The notes beneath the pieces are model-generated. The model was not told where the DNA came from, did no database searches, and saw only the letters and a program-made list of their open reading frames with translations. Positions 9,132 through 18,141 of a stretch of 64,000 nt of DNA are shown here, piece by piece. The stretch's first letter is position 1. The number at the start of each line of letters is the position of its first letter. The DNA comes from Acinetobacter pullicarnis (lineage in GTDB: Bacteria; Pseudomonadota; Gammaproteobacteria; Pseudomonadales; Moraxellaceae). The DNA lies in contig NZ_VCMZ01000001.1 of the NCBI RefSeq assembly GCF_006352475.1, positions 806,001 to 870,000 on the forward strand. Reading direction: 5' to 3'. Made by a program: the position numbers and the translations under genes.

Positions 9132-11954
9132 ATGGCCAAAGCACAAAATGAGATTCGAATCATTTGGTTGATGTTACTCACCATCGTCACAATTGCTGCG
9201 TGGTTTTTGAATGTACATCTCATCAGCTATGTATGTGTTTTGGCCTTGGTGATCAGTGTGATGCAATATGTTGATTTAATTCAAAAGCCCACACAAGACA
9301 TTGCTGTTCAGTTGCAACAACCCGTCCAAGCCAACTCTAAGGTCCCACTCTATCTAGCGTCATTGCTGGCTATAGTCGGTGGGATCATGAGTTGGCATTG
9401 GTTAACTGCATTTGGAATGAGTGTTTGGATTTTCTTTTTCCTGCGTTGGCTGCGACGTTTAGAACAACAGTTGAATAATCTAAATCGAAGTCTCAGCCAT
9501 TTTGAACAATCGATTCAAATACCGAAAGCAGAGATTAAACCAAGTATTGCTTCTACCATTCATACTGCTGATGCCATTGATTCAAATCTATTACCGAATC
9601 AAACAAACAATCATCAACAGGCCGTACACCCTCACGCGGGGTTACAGGGTGTTGCGCCAAACACGCAGTTCGAAGCGCCTACAGCATCGCTAGATCTTGC
9701 GCAACAATTACGGCAATGGATCTTTCACGGAAACCCAGTACTCAAGGCCGCGATCAGTATTTTATTGATCGGGATTATTTTATTGCTGCGTTTTGCCACA
9801 GAGCATTGGCAGTTGGAACTGGCTTTACAGCTGAGCATTATCGCAGGCATCAGCCTAGCAGTTTATGGATTGGGTTATCGGCTATTACCTGGCAATCGTG
9901 GCTTTGGATTGGGACTTGAGGGACTGGGGCAAGCTGGATTGTTTTTAACGCTATTTTTTGCCTATTACAATCAAGTCATTGCCTCATTTACTTTGGCAGC
10001 AGTGTTATTTAGCGGCATTATGCTGCTGTCGATATGGCTGAGTTTAAAGCAGAATGCAATCGAGCTGGCTTTGATGACCATGTTGATGGCTTATATTGCG
10101 CCATTTACGTTGCCTGTGCGTGAGCTTAGTAGTCTCGAGTTAATCAGCTACTACTGGTGTATTAATCTGGCAATCGCCGTGATTAGTAGTTTACGTCCGT
10201 GGAAAATATTGCATCATCTGGCCTTTATCTGCACGTTATTGATTGCCACAAGTTATGCATTGTATCGGGCAGATTTTGAAAAATTGCCCATGCTGATATT
10301 GATTTTAGCGCATAGTCTGATCTTTATTTGGCAAGGCTTTCGCTATAGTCAACTGTTGGCCAAACAAGACTTAGCGCAATTTAAGCTCAAGCCCGTTCTC
10401 GATGTTGCCATGATTTTTGGTGCACCATTGCTGGCTTATATTCTGATTTATCTGTTGTATTTTCAGCAAGCTATTTGGCAAGCCACATTGAGTTTGGGCT
10501 TTGCTGGATTGTTCGCCATACTTTATCAATGGGCAAAACGTTTGCAGTCGATAGCGATCATTGCCAATAGTTATCTGAGTTTAACCTTAATTTTCTTGAG
10601 CTTGATTCCACCGATTTTATTGCCAGAGCAATGGAGTGTGATGGGCTGGGCGATGGAAGCGGTATTGGTCTTTATCTATGCTTTATCAAGACGTTCTGTG
10701 GTTAGCCATGCTTTGGCTATGGCATTACTGAGCGTTGCAGGGCTGTCCAGTGTTTATTATGTGCTGCAACTCGATAGTTTGCCGCAGTTAATTTTATGGA
10801 GCCTTAGTTTTTGTTTTGCTGCTGTGGTGGTTTTGGGCAATAGCCGTGCCGTATTCAGGGAACAATACAGCACGGGCATATTGATCTTTCAATCGGTGCT
10901 GATGTTTTTCTCAAGCATGCTGTTTTTAGTGTTATTGACCGATCAATTCCCAGATGCACAGGCTCGCGTACCGATCTTATTGGCAGCACTGCTGGTCTTG
11001 GCATTTTTAAATGAAGTGCTAAGCAAGTGCGGTGCGACATGGACTTGGTTTATGCCGAAATACTTGGCACTGACCCCGATTAACATTTTCGCGATTGCAA
11101 TTATCGGTCATCAGTATGTGGATGGGGCTGTGCAGTGGTCATCAAATCTCGATCACTGGGGATTTAGTATTGCAGCTTTATTGTCATTTTTGATGTTTAT
11201 TCGGCCGAGGTTGGACTTTCAGACAGTGCGAGAGCCCTTAAGTTTTGGGGCGTTGATTAGTTTAAGTTTAGCCAGTATTGGTTTGTGGCCAGCAATGCCA
11301 GAAGTCAGTGGTATTTTACTGCCACTCCTTTATTGTGCATGGTGTTTTAAGCATCGTCAGCGCGAAGGTGTCTTGTTGATTTGGATGTCCAAAAGCAGCT
11401 TATTGTTAATGATGGCATGGATGATTGCCTCACAGTTATTTGCCAAAAATATTTTTCAAGGCTACTGGTTACCGCTGCTCAATCCTGTCGATATTGTTTC
11501 GTTATTGGGCTTGGCTGCATTTTTGTGGATGCTGTCTTTACAGCTCAAGACTCAGATTGATCGTGGGATTCTGGCAATTTTAGCGGTGCTAAGTGTGTTG
11601 TGGCTAAGCAGTTATATTTTATTGCGTGGCTTACATTTTTATCTTGATACGCCATATAACCAATTGGCGCTTTGGCAAGATGCTGGGGTGCAGTTGAGTT
11701 TGACTTTACTTTGGGTGAGTTTGGCCTTTGTCAGTATGACCCTTGCCACCAAGAAGAAAATACGTGCCCTATGGGTTTTAGGTGCAAGCTTGTTGGTGAT
11801 TGTAACTTTAAAATTGGTTTTACTCGATTTATCGCATATAGGAACCTTGCTGAGGGTGTGCTCTTTCTTGGGCGCAGGACTAATAATGTTATTAATCGCT
11901 TATATTGCACCGATGCCAGAAGCAGCGTCGAATGCCCATAATAATCAGCAATAA
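9132..11954 (+). CDS. DUF2339 domain-containing large membrane protein
   Basis: A 940-residue protein that is almost entirely hydrophobic helices, roughly 25 by eye. The first two helices are followed by a short soluble stretch (about residues 95-190) rich in Gln, Asn and His. The block starting WIFHGNPVLKAAISILLIG and continuing GYRLLPGNRGFGLGLEGLGQ matches the DUF2339 family as I know it. No enzymatic motif is visible. It could be a transporter or a cell-envelope factor, but the function is unknown. It is divergent from polA across about 160 bp. Confidence 0.8.
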   Translation: MAKAQNEIRIIWLMLLTIVTIAAWFLNVHLISYVCVLALVISVMQYVDLIQKPTQDIAVQLQQPVQANSKVPLYLASLLAIVGGIMSWHWLTAFGMSVWIFFFLRWLRRLEQQLNNLNRSLSHFEQSIQIPKAEIKPSIASTIHTADAIDSNLLPNQTNNHQQAVHPHAGLQGVAPNTQFEAPTASLDLAQQLRQWIFHGNPVLKAAISILLIGIILLLRFATEHWQLELALQLSIIAGISLAVYGLGYRLLPGNRGFGLGLEGLGQAGLFLTLFFAYYNQVIASFTLAAVLFSGIMLLSIWLSLKQNAIELALMTMLMAYIAPFTLPVRELSSLELISYYWCINLAIAVISSLRPWKILHHLAFICTLLIATSYALYRADFEKLPMLILILAHSLIFIWQGFRYSQLLAKQDLAQFKLKPVLDVAMIFGAPLLAYILIYLLYFQQAIWQATLSLGFAGLFAILYQWAKRLQSIAIIANSYLSLTLIFLSLIPPILLPEQWSVMGWAMEAVLVFIYALSRRSVVSHALAMALLSVAGLSSVYYVLQLDSLPQLILWSLSFCFAAVVVLGNSRAVFREQYSTGILIFQSVLMFFSSMLFLVLLTDQFPDAQARVPILLAALLVLAFLNEVLSKCGATWTWFMPKYLALTPINIFAIAIIGHQYVDGAVQWSSNLDHWGFSIAALLSFLMFIRPRLDFQTVREPLSFGALISLSLASIGLWPAMPEVSGILLPLLYCAWCFKHRQREGVLLIWMSKSSLLLMMAWMIASQLFAKNIFQGYWLPLLNPVDIVSLLGLAAFLWMLSLQLKTQIDRGILAILAVLSVLWLSSYILLRGLHFYLDTPYNQLALWQDAGVQLSLTLLWVSLAFVSMTLATKKKIRALWVLGASLLVIVTLKLVLLDLSHIGTLLRVCSFLGAGLIMLLIAYIAPMPEAASNAHNNQQ

Positions 11955-11984
11955 CGGGATATTTAAACCCTAGATCATATTGCA

Positions 11985-12021
11985 TAAAAAATCCCATAGC
12001 TCAGTCTAGCGTATGGGATTT
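11985..12021. terminator. Terminator between DUF2339 gene and mscS homologue
   Basis: The 10-bp stem AAATCCCATA / TATGGGATTT has an A run on its left side. On the minus strand it therefore ends in a T run, which fits termination of the convergent MscS operon best. On the plus strand the T tract is short. Confidence 0.75.
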
Positions 12022-12114
12022 AGTTTAAGCGTTTGTTCGTTTTACGGTTTATGGAGTTGTGGATTACCGTCATTCTTTTAAATTGCGGCTTAGGTTTTAA
12101 AGCAGATCAACTCT

Positions 12115-13041
12115 TTATAGCTTGGGCTCGCGCTTGATGGCTTGCTGATTGGCATAGCGGTCTAACTCATCCTCAGCCAGTGCACTGTTTGGGGTGAGTG
12201 GGCGATCTACAAAACCAATTTTAGGTACTGGGATCTCAATTTGATTTTTAACAAAACCATTGCGAATCAATTCATGCATTTCATCTTTTGCTTGAATGAA
12301 GTTTTCTTGACGACACCAGAGTGCAAACAGTAATTCAATGGAAGATTCACCAAAGGCGGTAACGCTGACCAATGGCTTAGGGTCTGCCAAAACTAAAGGG
12401 TAGTGATCAGCAACTTCGAGTAAGACTTCGCGTACTTTGATAATGTCTTCGTGAAAATTAATTGCAATAGTGATCGGAATACGTCGGATTGGGAATTTCG
12501 ATAAGTTATGAACGGGGGCGCGAATCAGTTGTTCATTGGGTAAACGCACATAGACATTGTCCCAAGTCAGCAGTTTCACGGACAGTAAGTCAATCGAGAT
12601 TACTTCACCTTCAATGGTGTGGCCACGGATCAGGGTAATTTGAATGGTATCTCCAATTTCAAAAGAGCCCTCACCGATTAAAAACAGACCACTAATTAAG
12701 TTGGTGGCAGAAGTTTGCGAGGCAAAACCTAAGGCAACAGTCAAAATACCTGCTGCACCAAGGAACACACTCAGCTTAAAGCCTGCTTCTTTTAAACCCG
12801 CCACGACAAACAGCATGAAGATAAAATAGAAAATCCCGCGTCTCCAGACCAATTGTTGATGCGCATTGAAGCGCACACCAATGGTATGGATAAATGTATT
12901 TGAAATTAAACGCGCGAGGATAAAGCCAAAAAAGCATAAGGCCAATGCCAGTGCCAGCTCACTTAAACGACTGGTGTTAACACTGCTGAAAATTCTTCCA
13001 AGACCATTCAGGACATCCTGGGTTAGATCGGTTTGTGCCAT
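12115..13041 (-). CDS. MscS-family mechanosensitive ion channel
   Basis: A 308-residue inner-membrane channel. Three hydrophobic segments lie in the first 130 residues, the last being the pore-lining glycine/alanine-rich helix FLGAAGILTVALGFASQT. The beta domain follows (SFEIGDTIQI, then the VYVRLPNEQLI region) and a C-terminal alpha/beta domain. Such channels open under membrane tension during hypo-osmotic shock. AGGA lies upstream of ATG 13041. It sits 9 bp downstream of the DUF432-type gene on the same strand, so the two are very likely one operon. Confidence 0.92.
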   Translation of the reverse strand: MAQTDLTQDVLNGLGRIFSSVNTSRLSELALALALCFFGFILARLISNTFIHTIGVRFNAHQQLVWRRGIFYFIFMLFVVAGLKEAGFKLSVFLGAAGILTVALGFASQTSATNLISGLFLIGEGSFEIGDTIQITLIRGHTIEGEVISIDLLSVKLLTWDNVYVRLPNEQLIRAPVHNLSKFPIRRIPITIAINFHEDIIKVREVLLEVADHYPLVLADPKPLVSVTAFGESSIELLFALWCRQENFIQAKDEMHELIRNGFVKNQIEIPVPKIGFVDRPLTPNSALAEDELDRYANQQAIKREPKL

Positions 13042-13050
13042 AGCCTTTTC

Positions 13051-13872
13051 CTAGAAGAATGAATCAAACATATTGAACAATGCACCACCTGGCGAACGTG
13101 CAGGATGAACATAAATCACTTCGCCAGCCATTGGTGGGGTGCGATTTTCAATTCGAACACGCGGTGGTTTATCAGAAGCCTCATGAATGACTTTGATTTG
13201 TGAGGTCCAAAGTCGGCCAGTACTTTCACTATAAAAGAGCGGCAGTGCCGTGACTGGAACATTCATTCGATCGAAACGAAGCTGTTGATTACTAATGTTG
13301 TGAAACTCAATTGGTGTGACAGCACGAAAGGCCCGGGGTGTTAGTTGCTGTAAGTCGGTGCGGCCATCCACCGCAGTTGCATAGCACATTTCACCATTTT
13401 GTTTATTGGGACCAAACCAGGTGTCTTTCGGTAAAATAACCGGTAAATCGAAAAGCGGATCTTTTTGTCCCTGTACAAAGCCAGCAATCCATAATGGGGT
13501 ACTGATATACAAAGTGCCGCGTTGTCCCGCAGGAATATAAATTGGGTTGGTTGGTTTAATGACCACAGAGCGGTCAGCAAGTCGTGGCATGATACGGAAG
13601 TCGCGATGAGTCTCTTTGAACATATAGCGTTCTACATGAATCGGTTGTGGAAATGCCATTCCGATATCATGAATACGATGCCATTGTTGTTGATAGTCAA
13701 ACTGAGTCTGTGGCCGATAGTAATCCAAACGCCATTCTTGCATTCCGCGCGTTAAACGAAATAATAACGAGCCAAACTGCCACGTTTTCGCTTGATTAAT
13801 TTCAAAACTTTCCTCACCCCACCATTTTAGGTTCGGTAGATCATGTTCTAGGTATTCTGGTTTGTTTGACAA
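13051..13872 (-). CDS. DUF432-type protein, partner of MscS gene
   Basis: A 273-residue soluble protein with no signal peptide or membrane helix and many aromatic residues near the N-terminus (LPNLKWWGEESFEI). The series of short beta-rich segments, including IYIPAGQRGTLYISTPLWIAG, fits what I remember of DUF432, a family found beside MscS-type channels; this assignment is from memory. Function is unknown. The context suggests a regulator or cytoplasmic partner of the channel. The frame starts with TTG at 13872, preceded by AGAGGA about 10 nt away, and has no ATG near its 5' end. Confidence 0.65.
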   Translation of the reverse strand: MSNKPEYLEHDLPNLKWWGEESFEINQAKTWQFGSLLFRLTRGMQEWRLDYYRPQTQFDYQQQWHRIHDIGMAFPQPIHVERYMFKETHRDFRIMPRLADRSVVIKPTNPIYIPAGQRGTLYISTPLWIAGFVQGQKDPLFDLPVILPKDTWFGPNKQNGEMCYATAVDGRTDLQQLTPRAFRAVTPIEFHNISNQQLRFDRMNVPVTALPLFYSESTGRLWTSQIKVIHEASDKPPRVRIENRTPPMAGEVIYVHPARSPGGALFNMFDSFF

Positions 13873-13974
13873 GAGTAGCTTTTCCTCTGCTCGTATTCTT
13901 TTTCAAAACTGACTTCACGCTGTCATTTGCTTCGCGTACACTCAAGAGACTTTTAATCGCTATTCACAGTTATA

Positions 13975-15462
13975 ATGCAAACGCTCAAACAATTACAAAT
14001 CCCTTATAGTTTTGCAAAAAAACATGGCATTTTACTGCGCTATGACAGTGATCAAGTATATATTGTTCGCCGTGAAGATACTGCACAAATCGCCTTGCAA
14101 GAAGCACGACGTTATGTTGGTAGACCAGTCCAGTATCAGTTAAGTAGTGAATCTGATTTTGATCAACTACTGAGTTCAAGTTATGCTGGTGAAACTGGGG
14201 AATCCCAACAAGTCGCTGCAGGCCTTGAAGATCACCCCGATTTATTGAGCTTGGCAGACCAAGTACCTGAAACTGAAGATCTAATGGATCAGGAAGATGA
14301 TGCGCCAATTGTGCGATTAATCAATGCTTTGCTTTCAGAAGCTATTCGTGTCAATGCCTCCGATATTCATATTGAATCCTTTGAAAAAAAACTGTCTGTG
14401 CGTTTGCGTGTTGATGGTCAGTTGCGTGAAATCGTACAGCCGCGTCGTGAATTGGCACCATTGCTGGTATCGCGTATTAAAGTCATGGCAAAACTGGATA
14501 TTGCTGAAAAACGCGTACCACAAGATGGTCGTATTTCACTGCGTTTAGCCGGACGTGAAGTGGATGTCCGTGTTTCGACTTTGCCATCCTCACACGGTGA
14601 GCGCGTGGTGATGCGTTTGCTAGACAAGCAAGCTGGCCGTTTGAACATGACCCATTTGGGCTTGATGGCCGAAGACTATGAGCGCATGAACCAACTGGTA
14701 CATCGACCGCACGGAATTATTTTGGTTACAGGGCCAACAGGTTCGGGTAAAACCACCACGCTTTATGCGGCTTTGTCTGATTTAAATGATGGCTCTAAAA
14801 ATATTCTGACCGCAGAAGATCCGATTGAGTATCAACTTGAGGGGATTGGGCAAACGCAGGTCAATACCAAAGTGGATATGACTTTTGCGCGCGCCTTAAA
14901 AGCCATGTTGCGCCAAGATCCTGATGTGGTGATGGTCGGGGAGATCCGTGATCTTGAAACTGCAGAAATTGCCGTTCAAGCATCATTAACAGGTCACTTG
15001 GTTTTATCGACGCTGCATACCAATACTGCGATTGGTGCAGTGACTCGTCTGCAAGATATGGGCATTGAACCATTTTTACTTTCAAGTTCGTTAATTGGTG
15101 TGGTCGCACAACGTTTGGTGCGTACCCTTTGTGTACATTGTCATACTTGGCACGAAGCGGACCCTTTTCAAGCCGAACTGTTTAAACAGCTCAGTGCTGA
15201 ACCAGTATTGAAATTGCCACAGCCACAAGGCTGTGAGCAGTGTTCACATACGGGTTTTAGTGGCCGTACCGCGATTTATGAAATTGTACCCATTGATGAT
15301 CAAATGCGTCGATTCATTCATGGCAACACTGCTGAATATGAGCTTGAACGTTATGCACGTAAACAATCCAGTTCGATTCGTGATGATGGTCTGCGTAAAG
15401 TGCTGAAAGGGAAGACCACGGTGGAAGAAGTGCTTAGGGTGACCAATGCGATTGAAGAGTAA
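13975..15462 (+). CDS. gspE: Type II secretion system ATPase GspE
   Basis: A 495-residue hexameric ATPase of the GspE/PilB/PilT superfamily that powers the type II secretion pseudopilus. The N1E-like domain covers about residues 1-90. The catalytic part has NASDIHIE, Walker A GPTGSGKTT, the Asp box ILTAEDPIEYQLEGIGQTQV, Walker B DPDVVMVGEIRDLETAEIA and the His box TGHLVLSTLHTN. A four-cysteine zinc motif is present (CVHC, then CEQC). The zinc motif and length favour GspE over PilB. No other gsp genes lie nearby, which fits the scattered gsp genes of Acinetobacter. No Shine-Dalgarno is visible, and TATAAT overlaps the start, so a short or absent leader is possible. Confidence 0.88.
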   Translation: MQTLKQLQIPYSFAKKHGILLRYDSDQVYIVRREDTAQIALQEARRYVGRPVQYQLSSESDFDQLLSSSYAGETGESQQVAAGLEDHPDLLSLADQVPETEDLMDQEDDAPIVRLINALLSEAIRVNASDIHIESFEKKLSVRLRVDGQLREIVQPRRELAPLLVSRIKVMAKLDIAEKRVPQDGRISLRLAGREVDVRVSTLPSSHGERVVMRLLDKQAGRLNMTHLGLMAEDYERMNQLVHRPHGIILVTGPTGSGKTTTLYAALSDLNDGSKNILTAEDPIEYQLEGIGQTQVNTKVDMTFARALKAMLRQDPDVVMVGEIRDLETAEIAVQASLTGHLVLSTLHTNTAIGAVTRLQDMGIEPFLLSSSLIGVVAQRLVRTLCVHCHTWHEADPFQAELFKQLSAEPVLKLPQPQGCEQCSHTGFSGRTAIYEIVPIDDQMRRFIHGNTAEYELERYARKQSSSIRDDGLRKVLKGKTTVEEVLRVTNAIEE

Positions 15463-15481
15463 ACAAGGCCACTGAAAAACA

Positions 15482-15513
15482 GAAATGCCCCAATTGAATT
15501 GGGGCATTTCTTT
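15482..15513. terminator. Bidirectional terminator after gspE
   Basis: GAAATGCCCCAATT and its complement form a near-perfect 14-bp stem with a 1-3 nt loop, ending in TTTCTTTA. It lies between the convergent gspE and the amidase gene. Confidence 0.85.
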
Positions 15514-15541
15514 ATATGATGAGATTGGTTTTAATCAATTT

Positions 15542-16372
15542 TTAGTGACTAAACGAAAGTAGTTTTCGGTGCTCAAGTAAAGGCATTGCTAGACGAGTGG
15601 CTTGTTGCTGTGCAAGGTCAAACGGAACGGTAATCAGTTGTGTACCTTCAGTCGAGACGATATCAAGGAGTTTACCGCGACTATCTGCTGCTGCAGCATG
15701 TCCCCAAGTCTGACGCTTTTCGCCGTGCCACCCTTGTTGTGCTGCCCCCAATACCTGACATTGGCTATCCATTGCTCTGGCTTGAATCAATAACTGCCAA
15801 TGCATTTGCCCAGTTGTATAGGTAAATGCGGCAGGTGCGGTGAGGATGTTGGCACCTAAATGTCTGAGACGTAATGCCATTTCAGGAAAGCGTAAATCGT
15901 AGCAAACCATCATGCCGATGTTGCCAAACGGAGTTGCAGCAACAACCAGTTCAGAGCCAGGTTCAAAAAACTTAGATTCTTGATAGCCACCGACACCATC
16001 ACCGACCTGTACGTCGAATAGATGGATTTTGTCATAACGTGCCTCAGTACCTTCTGGACTAATGCAAAGGCTTACGGTGCGAACACGTCCATCGCTGACA
16101 ATGCGACCATCTGGACGAAAAGGACACGGTAAGGTACCTGCAATTATCCAAATTTGGTATTGATGTGCTAAAGCTTCTAGGCGTTGTTGAATCTCTTCAA
16201 ATCGTTCCGCTGTTTCGCGCTGCTTACCTGCAGCAAAACAGACGAAATTTTCAGGAAAAACCACTAAAGATGAACCTTGTGACTGGCTTTGTTGGAGTAA
16301 AGACTCAATGATATTGAAATTGGCTTCAATATCATTTTGAGAATTCATTTGTGCGACAGAAAGCAAGGTCAT
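15542..16372 (-). CDS. Carbon-nitrogen hydrolase (nitrilase superfamily, Nit1/deaminated-glutathione amidase-like)
   Basis: A 276-residue nitrilase-superfamily protein with the complete catalytic triad Glu41 (VVFPEN), Lys115 (YDKIHLFD) and Cys157 (MVCYDLRFPE). The closest family I know is the Nit1/YbeM group, which repairs deaminated glutathione by cleaving its amide bond; the exact substrate is inferred. I start at ATG 16372, with AGGA 7 nt upstream. A TTG two codons further upstream has no room for a ribosome site. It lies 17 bp downstream of the STAS gene, so it probably belongs to the gigA-gigB transcript. Confidence 0.85.
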   Translation of the reverse strand: MTLLSVAQMNSQNDIEANFNIIESLLQQSQSQGSSLVVFPENFVCFAAGKQRETAERFEEIQQRLEALAHQYQIWIIAGTLPCPFRPDGRIVSDGRVRTVSLCISPEGTEARYDKIHLFDVQVGDGVGGYQESKFFEPGSELVVAATPFGNIGMMVCYDLRFPEMALRLRHLGANILTAPAAFTYTTGQMHWQLLIQARAMDSQCQVLGAAQQGWHGEKRQTWGHAAAADSRGKLLDIVSTEGTQLITVPFDLAQQQATRLAMPLLEHRKLLSFSH

Positions 16373-16389
16373 GATCAATTCCTTTTGAT

Positions 16390-16911
16390 TTAAGCGTTTT
16401 GCTGATCAGATACAGATTCCATTGTATCTTTATGTTTTTCGAGTTTTTTCACCAATGGCTCAAACATATTCTGATTATTTTGATTGAGTTTCATCAAGGT
16501 TTTATGCGCATCTAAAACCGTAGACAACATGGCATTATGGCTAACATTGTCATCGATTAATGCACGCGTGCAGACCGTTGGATCCCCACAATAGTTAAGG
16601 ATCACAAAAACCTGCCCTAAGCCCATACTATTGGCTAAGGTTGTGATATCTGGATTTGTAGATAACATGACGGCTTGGATGTGGTGGATTTGCTTAAGCT
16701 TAAGACCTAATTTTGCTAAAACACCTAATACCGTGCTATCGATAAATGTGGTTTGGGTTAAATCAACAATTGCGCCAATGACGTTTTTTTGTTGTTCAAT
16801 CCTTTCCAAAAGTTTGTCTAGACTAATACAAGACTGAGCGCGCACTTCACCAATAAGTTTAAAGATGTGGGTGCCATCCAAGCTTGCATATTCAACATGA
16901 CCTGTTGACAT
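16390..16911 (-). CDS. gigB: STAS-domain anti-sigma factor antagonist (GigB-like)
   Basis: A 173-residue protein. The STAS domain spans about residues 1-105, with the phosphorylatable-serine region LTQTTFIDSTVLGVLAKLG; IDST is the canonical SpoIIAA-type motif with the candidate Ser. A C-terminal extension of about 60 residues is helical and charged. In A. baumannii, GigB is a STAS protein dephosphorylated by the RsbU-like phosphatase GigA and linked to the nitrogen PTS and stress resistance. Here the phosphatase gene lies 113 bp upstream on the same strand, which supports the symbol. ATG 16911 begins where STAS homology begins; no strong Shine-Dalgarno is visible. Confidence 0.75.
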   Translation of the reverse strand: MSTGHVEYASLDGTHIFKLIGEVRAQSCISLDKLLERIEQQKNVIGAIVDLTQTTFIDSTVLGVLAKLGLKLKQIHHIQAVMLSTNPDITTLANSMGLGQVFVILNYCGDPTVCTRALIDDNVSHNAMLSTVLDAHKTLMKLNQNNQNMFEPLVKKLEKHKDTMESVSDQQNA

Positions 16912-17024
16912 ATAAATGCCATTTGCAGAGAAGGGTGGGAAAATTATCACATAGCGCAAGTCGATACTCAAGTAGGAACGTAACTTAGAGTGCTATATTT
17001 TTTTGTATTCTATTGATTATAAAG

Positions 17025-18041
17025 CTAATTCATTCTTCTAAGGCTGAGTATCGCGATGTCATCAGCAACATGACTCGGTGCTTGAAATGATTGATTTTGC
17101 AAATGATGGACCAATTGGGCGAATTGCTCACTCAGACCACCATCAAATGGTTCGAGTGCACCATCTGAACAAATAATAAACCGAGCATGACGTGTTAGAA
17201 AGCATTCGAACTCTTCAACTTCTAAGTCTTCGGTAAGACCAAGTGGAAAACTGCTGGTGTTTAATATTTTAGGTGCTTGATTTGGTTCAAATATAATAGC
17301 AGGAGGATAATGCCCTGCACTTGACCACTTCAATGCATGTGTTTCTAGATTTAAGGTTCCTGCAATCATGGTGATATGTTTTTCTATGTTTTCTTGAACG
17401 AGCATACCATTAAGTTTTTTAATCAATTCGCGTGGAGTTTTTGAGCGACCATGGAAGGCTGCCATCCATGAGGTAAGTAATGAGCTGGTTACGCCATGGC
17501 CAGAAACATCAGCGAGGTAAAACATAATCTCTTTATCGCTAATTTTCCAATAATCATACCAATCACCAGACAAATAAGCCGAAGGTTGAAAGAGGGTTTC
17601 AACTTTGTAATTTTGCAGATCGATTGGATTGGGAAGAAGTTTTTTTTGTAGATCTGCGGCTGAGGGCAAGTCACGACTGTCTTGATTGCGTTTATATTGG
17701 GCATCAATTTTCAGTAATGAGTGTTCAAGATCACTGGGTAAACTGCTCCAAATCCAGCCAGCTAATGCGCCAAGCTCCCAAGCTTGTGACAATGCACTCC
17801 CTTCATCTTCTTGTGCCATCACCACAGTGGGTAGGCACCACTGATATTCTAGATAGTCCTGAACATCAGCGATGGCAATGATCGTGGGATCATATAGATG
17901 AATATCGTCTATGCGAATCATGTGTAAATTTGGAAGTGCATCAATAATTTGATCCAAATTTGCAATGCTTCGTGTGGGCTGAATGAAATACATAGAAAAG
18001 ATAGTGCATCCTGTTCGGGCGGAAAAGTTGTCTTGATTCAT
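17025..18041 (-). CDS. gigA: PP2C/SpoIIE-type serine phosphatase (GigA-like)
   Basis: A 338-residue two-domain protein. Residues of about 15-120 look like a receiver-type fold in which the usual phospho-acceptor cannot be placed with confidence. Residues from about 130 form an RsbU/SpoIIE-type PP2C phosphatase with metal-binding aspartates in LSGDWYDYW, FYLADVSGHGV, ICSDGALEPF and the terminal VADDIAILSL. It should dephosphorylate the serine of the neighbouring STAS protein. The assignment to GigA rests on the A. baumannii pair with the same domains and order. The start is uncertain: ATG 18041 has no clear ribosome site, and ATG 17993 is an alternative. Confidence 0.75.
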   Translation of the reverse strand: MNQDNFSARTGCTIFSMYFIQPTRSIANLDQIIDALPNLHMIRIDDIHLYDPTIIAIADVQDYLEYQWCLPTVVMAQEDEGSALSQAWELGALAGWIWSSLPSDLEHSLLKIDAQYKRNQDSRDLPSAADLQKKLLPNPIDLQNYKVETLFQPSAYLSGDWYDYWKISDKEIMFYLADVSGHGVTSSLLTSWMAAFHGRSKTPRELIKKLNGMLVQENIEKHITMIAGTLNLETHALKWSSAGHYPPAIIFEPNQAPKILNTSSFPLGLTEDLEVEEFECFLTRHARFIICSDGALEPFDGGLSEQFAQLVHHLQNQSFQAPSHVADDIAILSLRRMN

Positions 18042-18141
18042 GTATTAAGTAAAATAGCCATAAAACATGAATTTTGACGAATTAAGCATGATAAAACTTA
18101 TATCATGCTTTTAACAATAGATTGAAAAGATGAGCAATACG

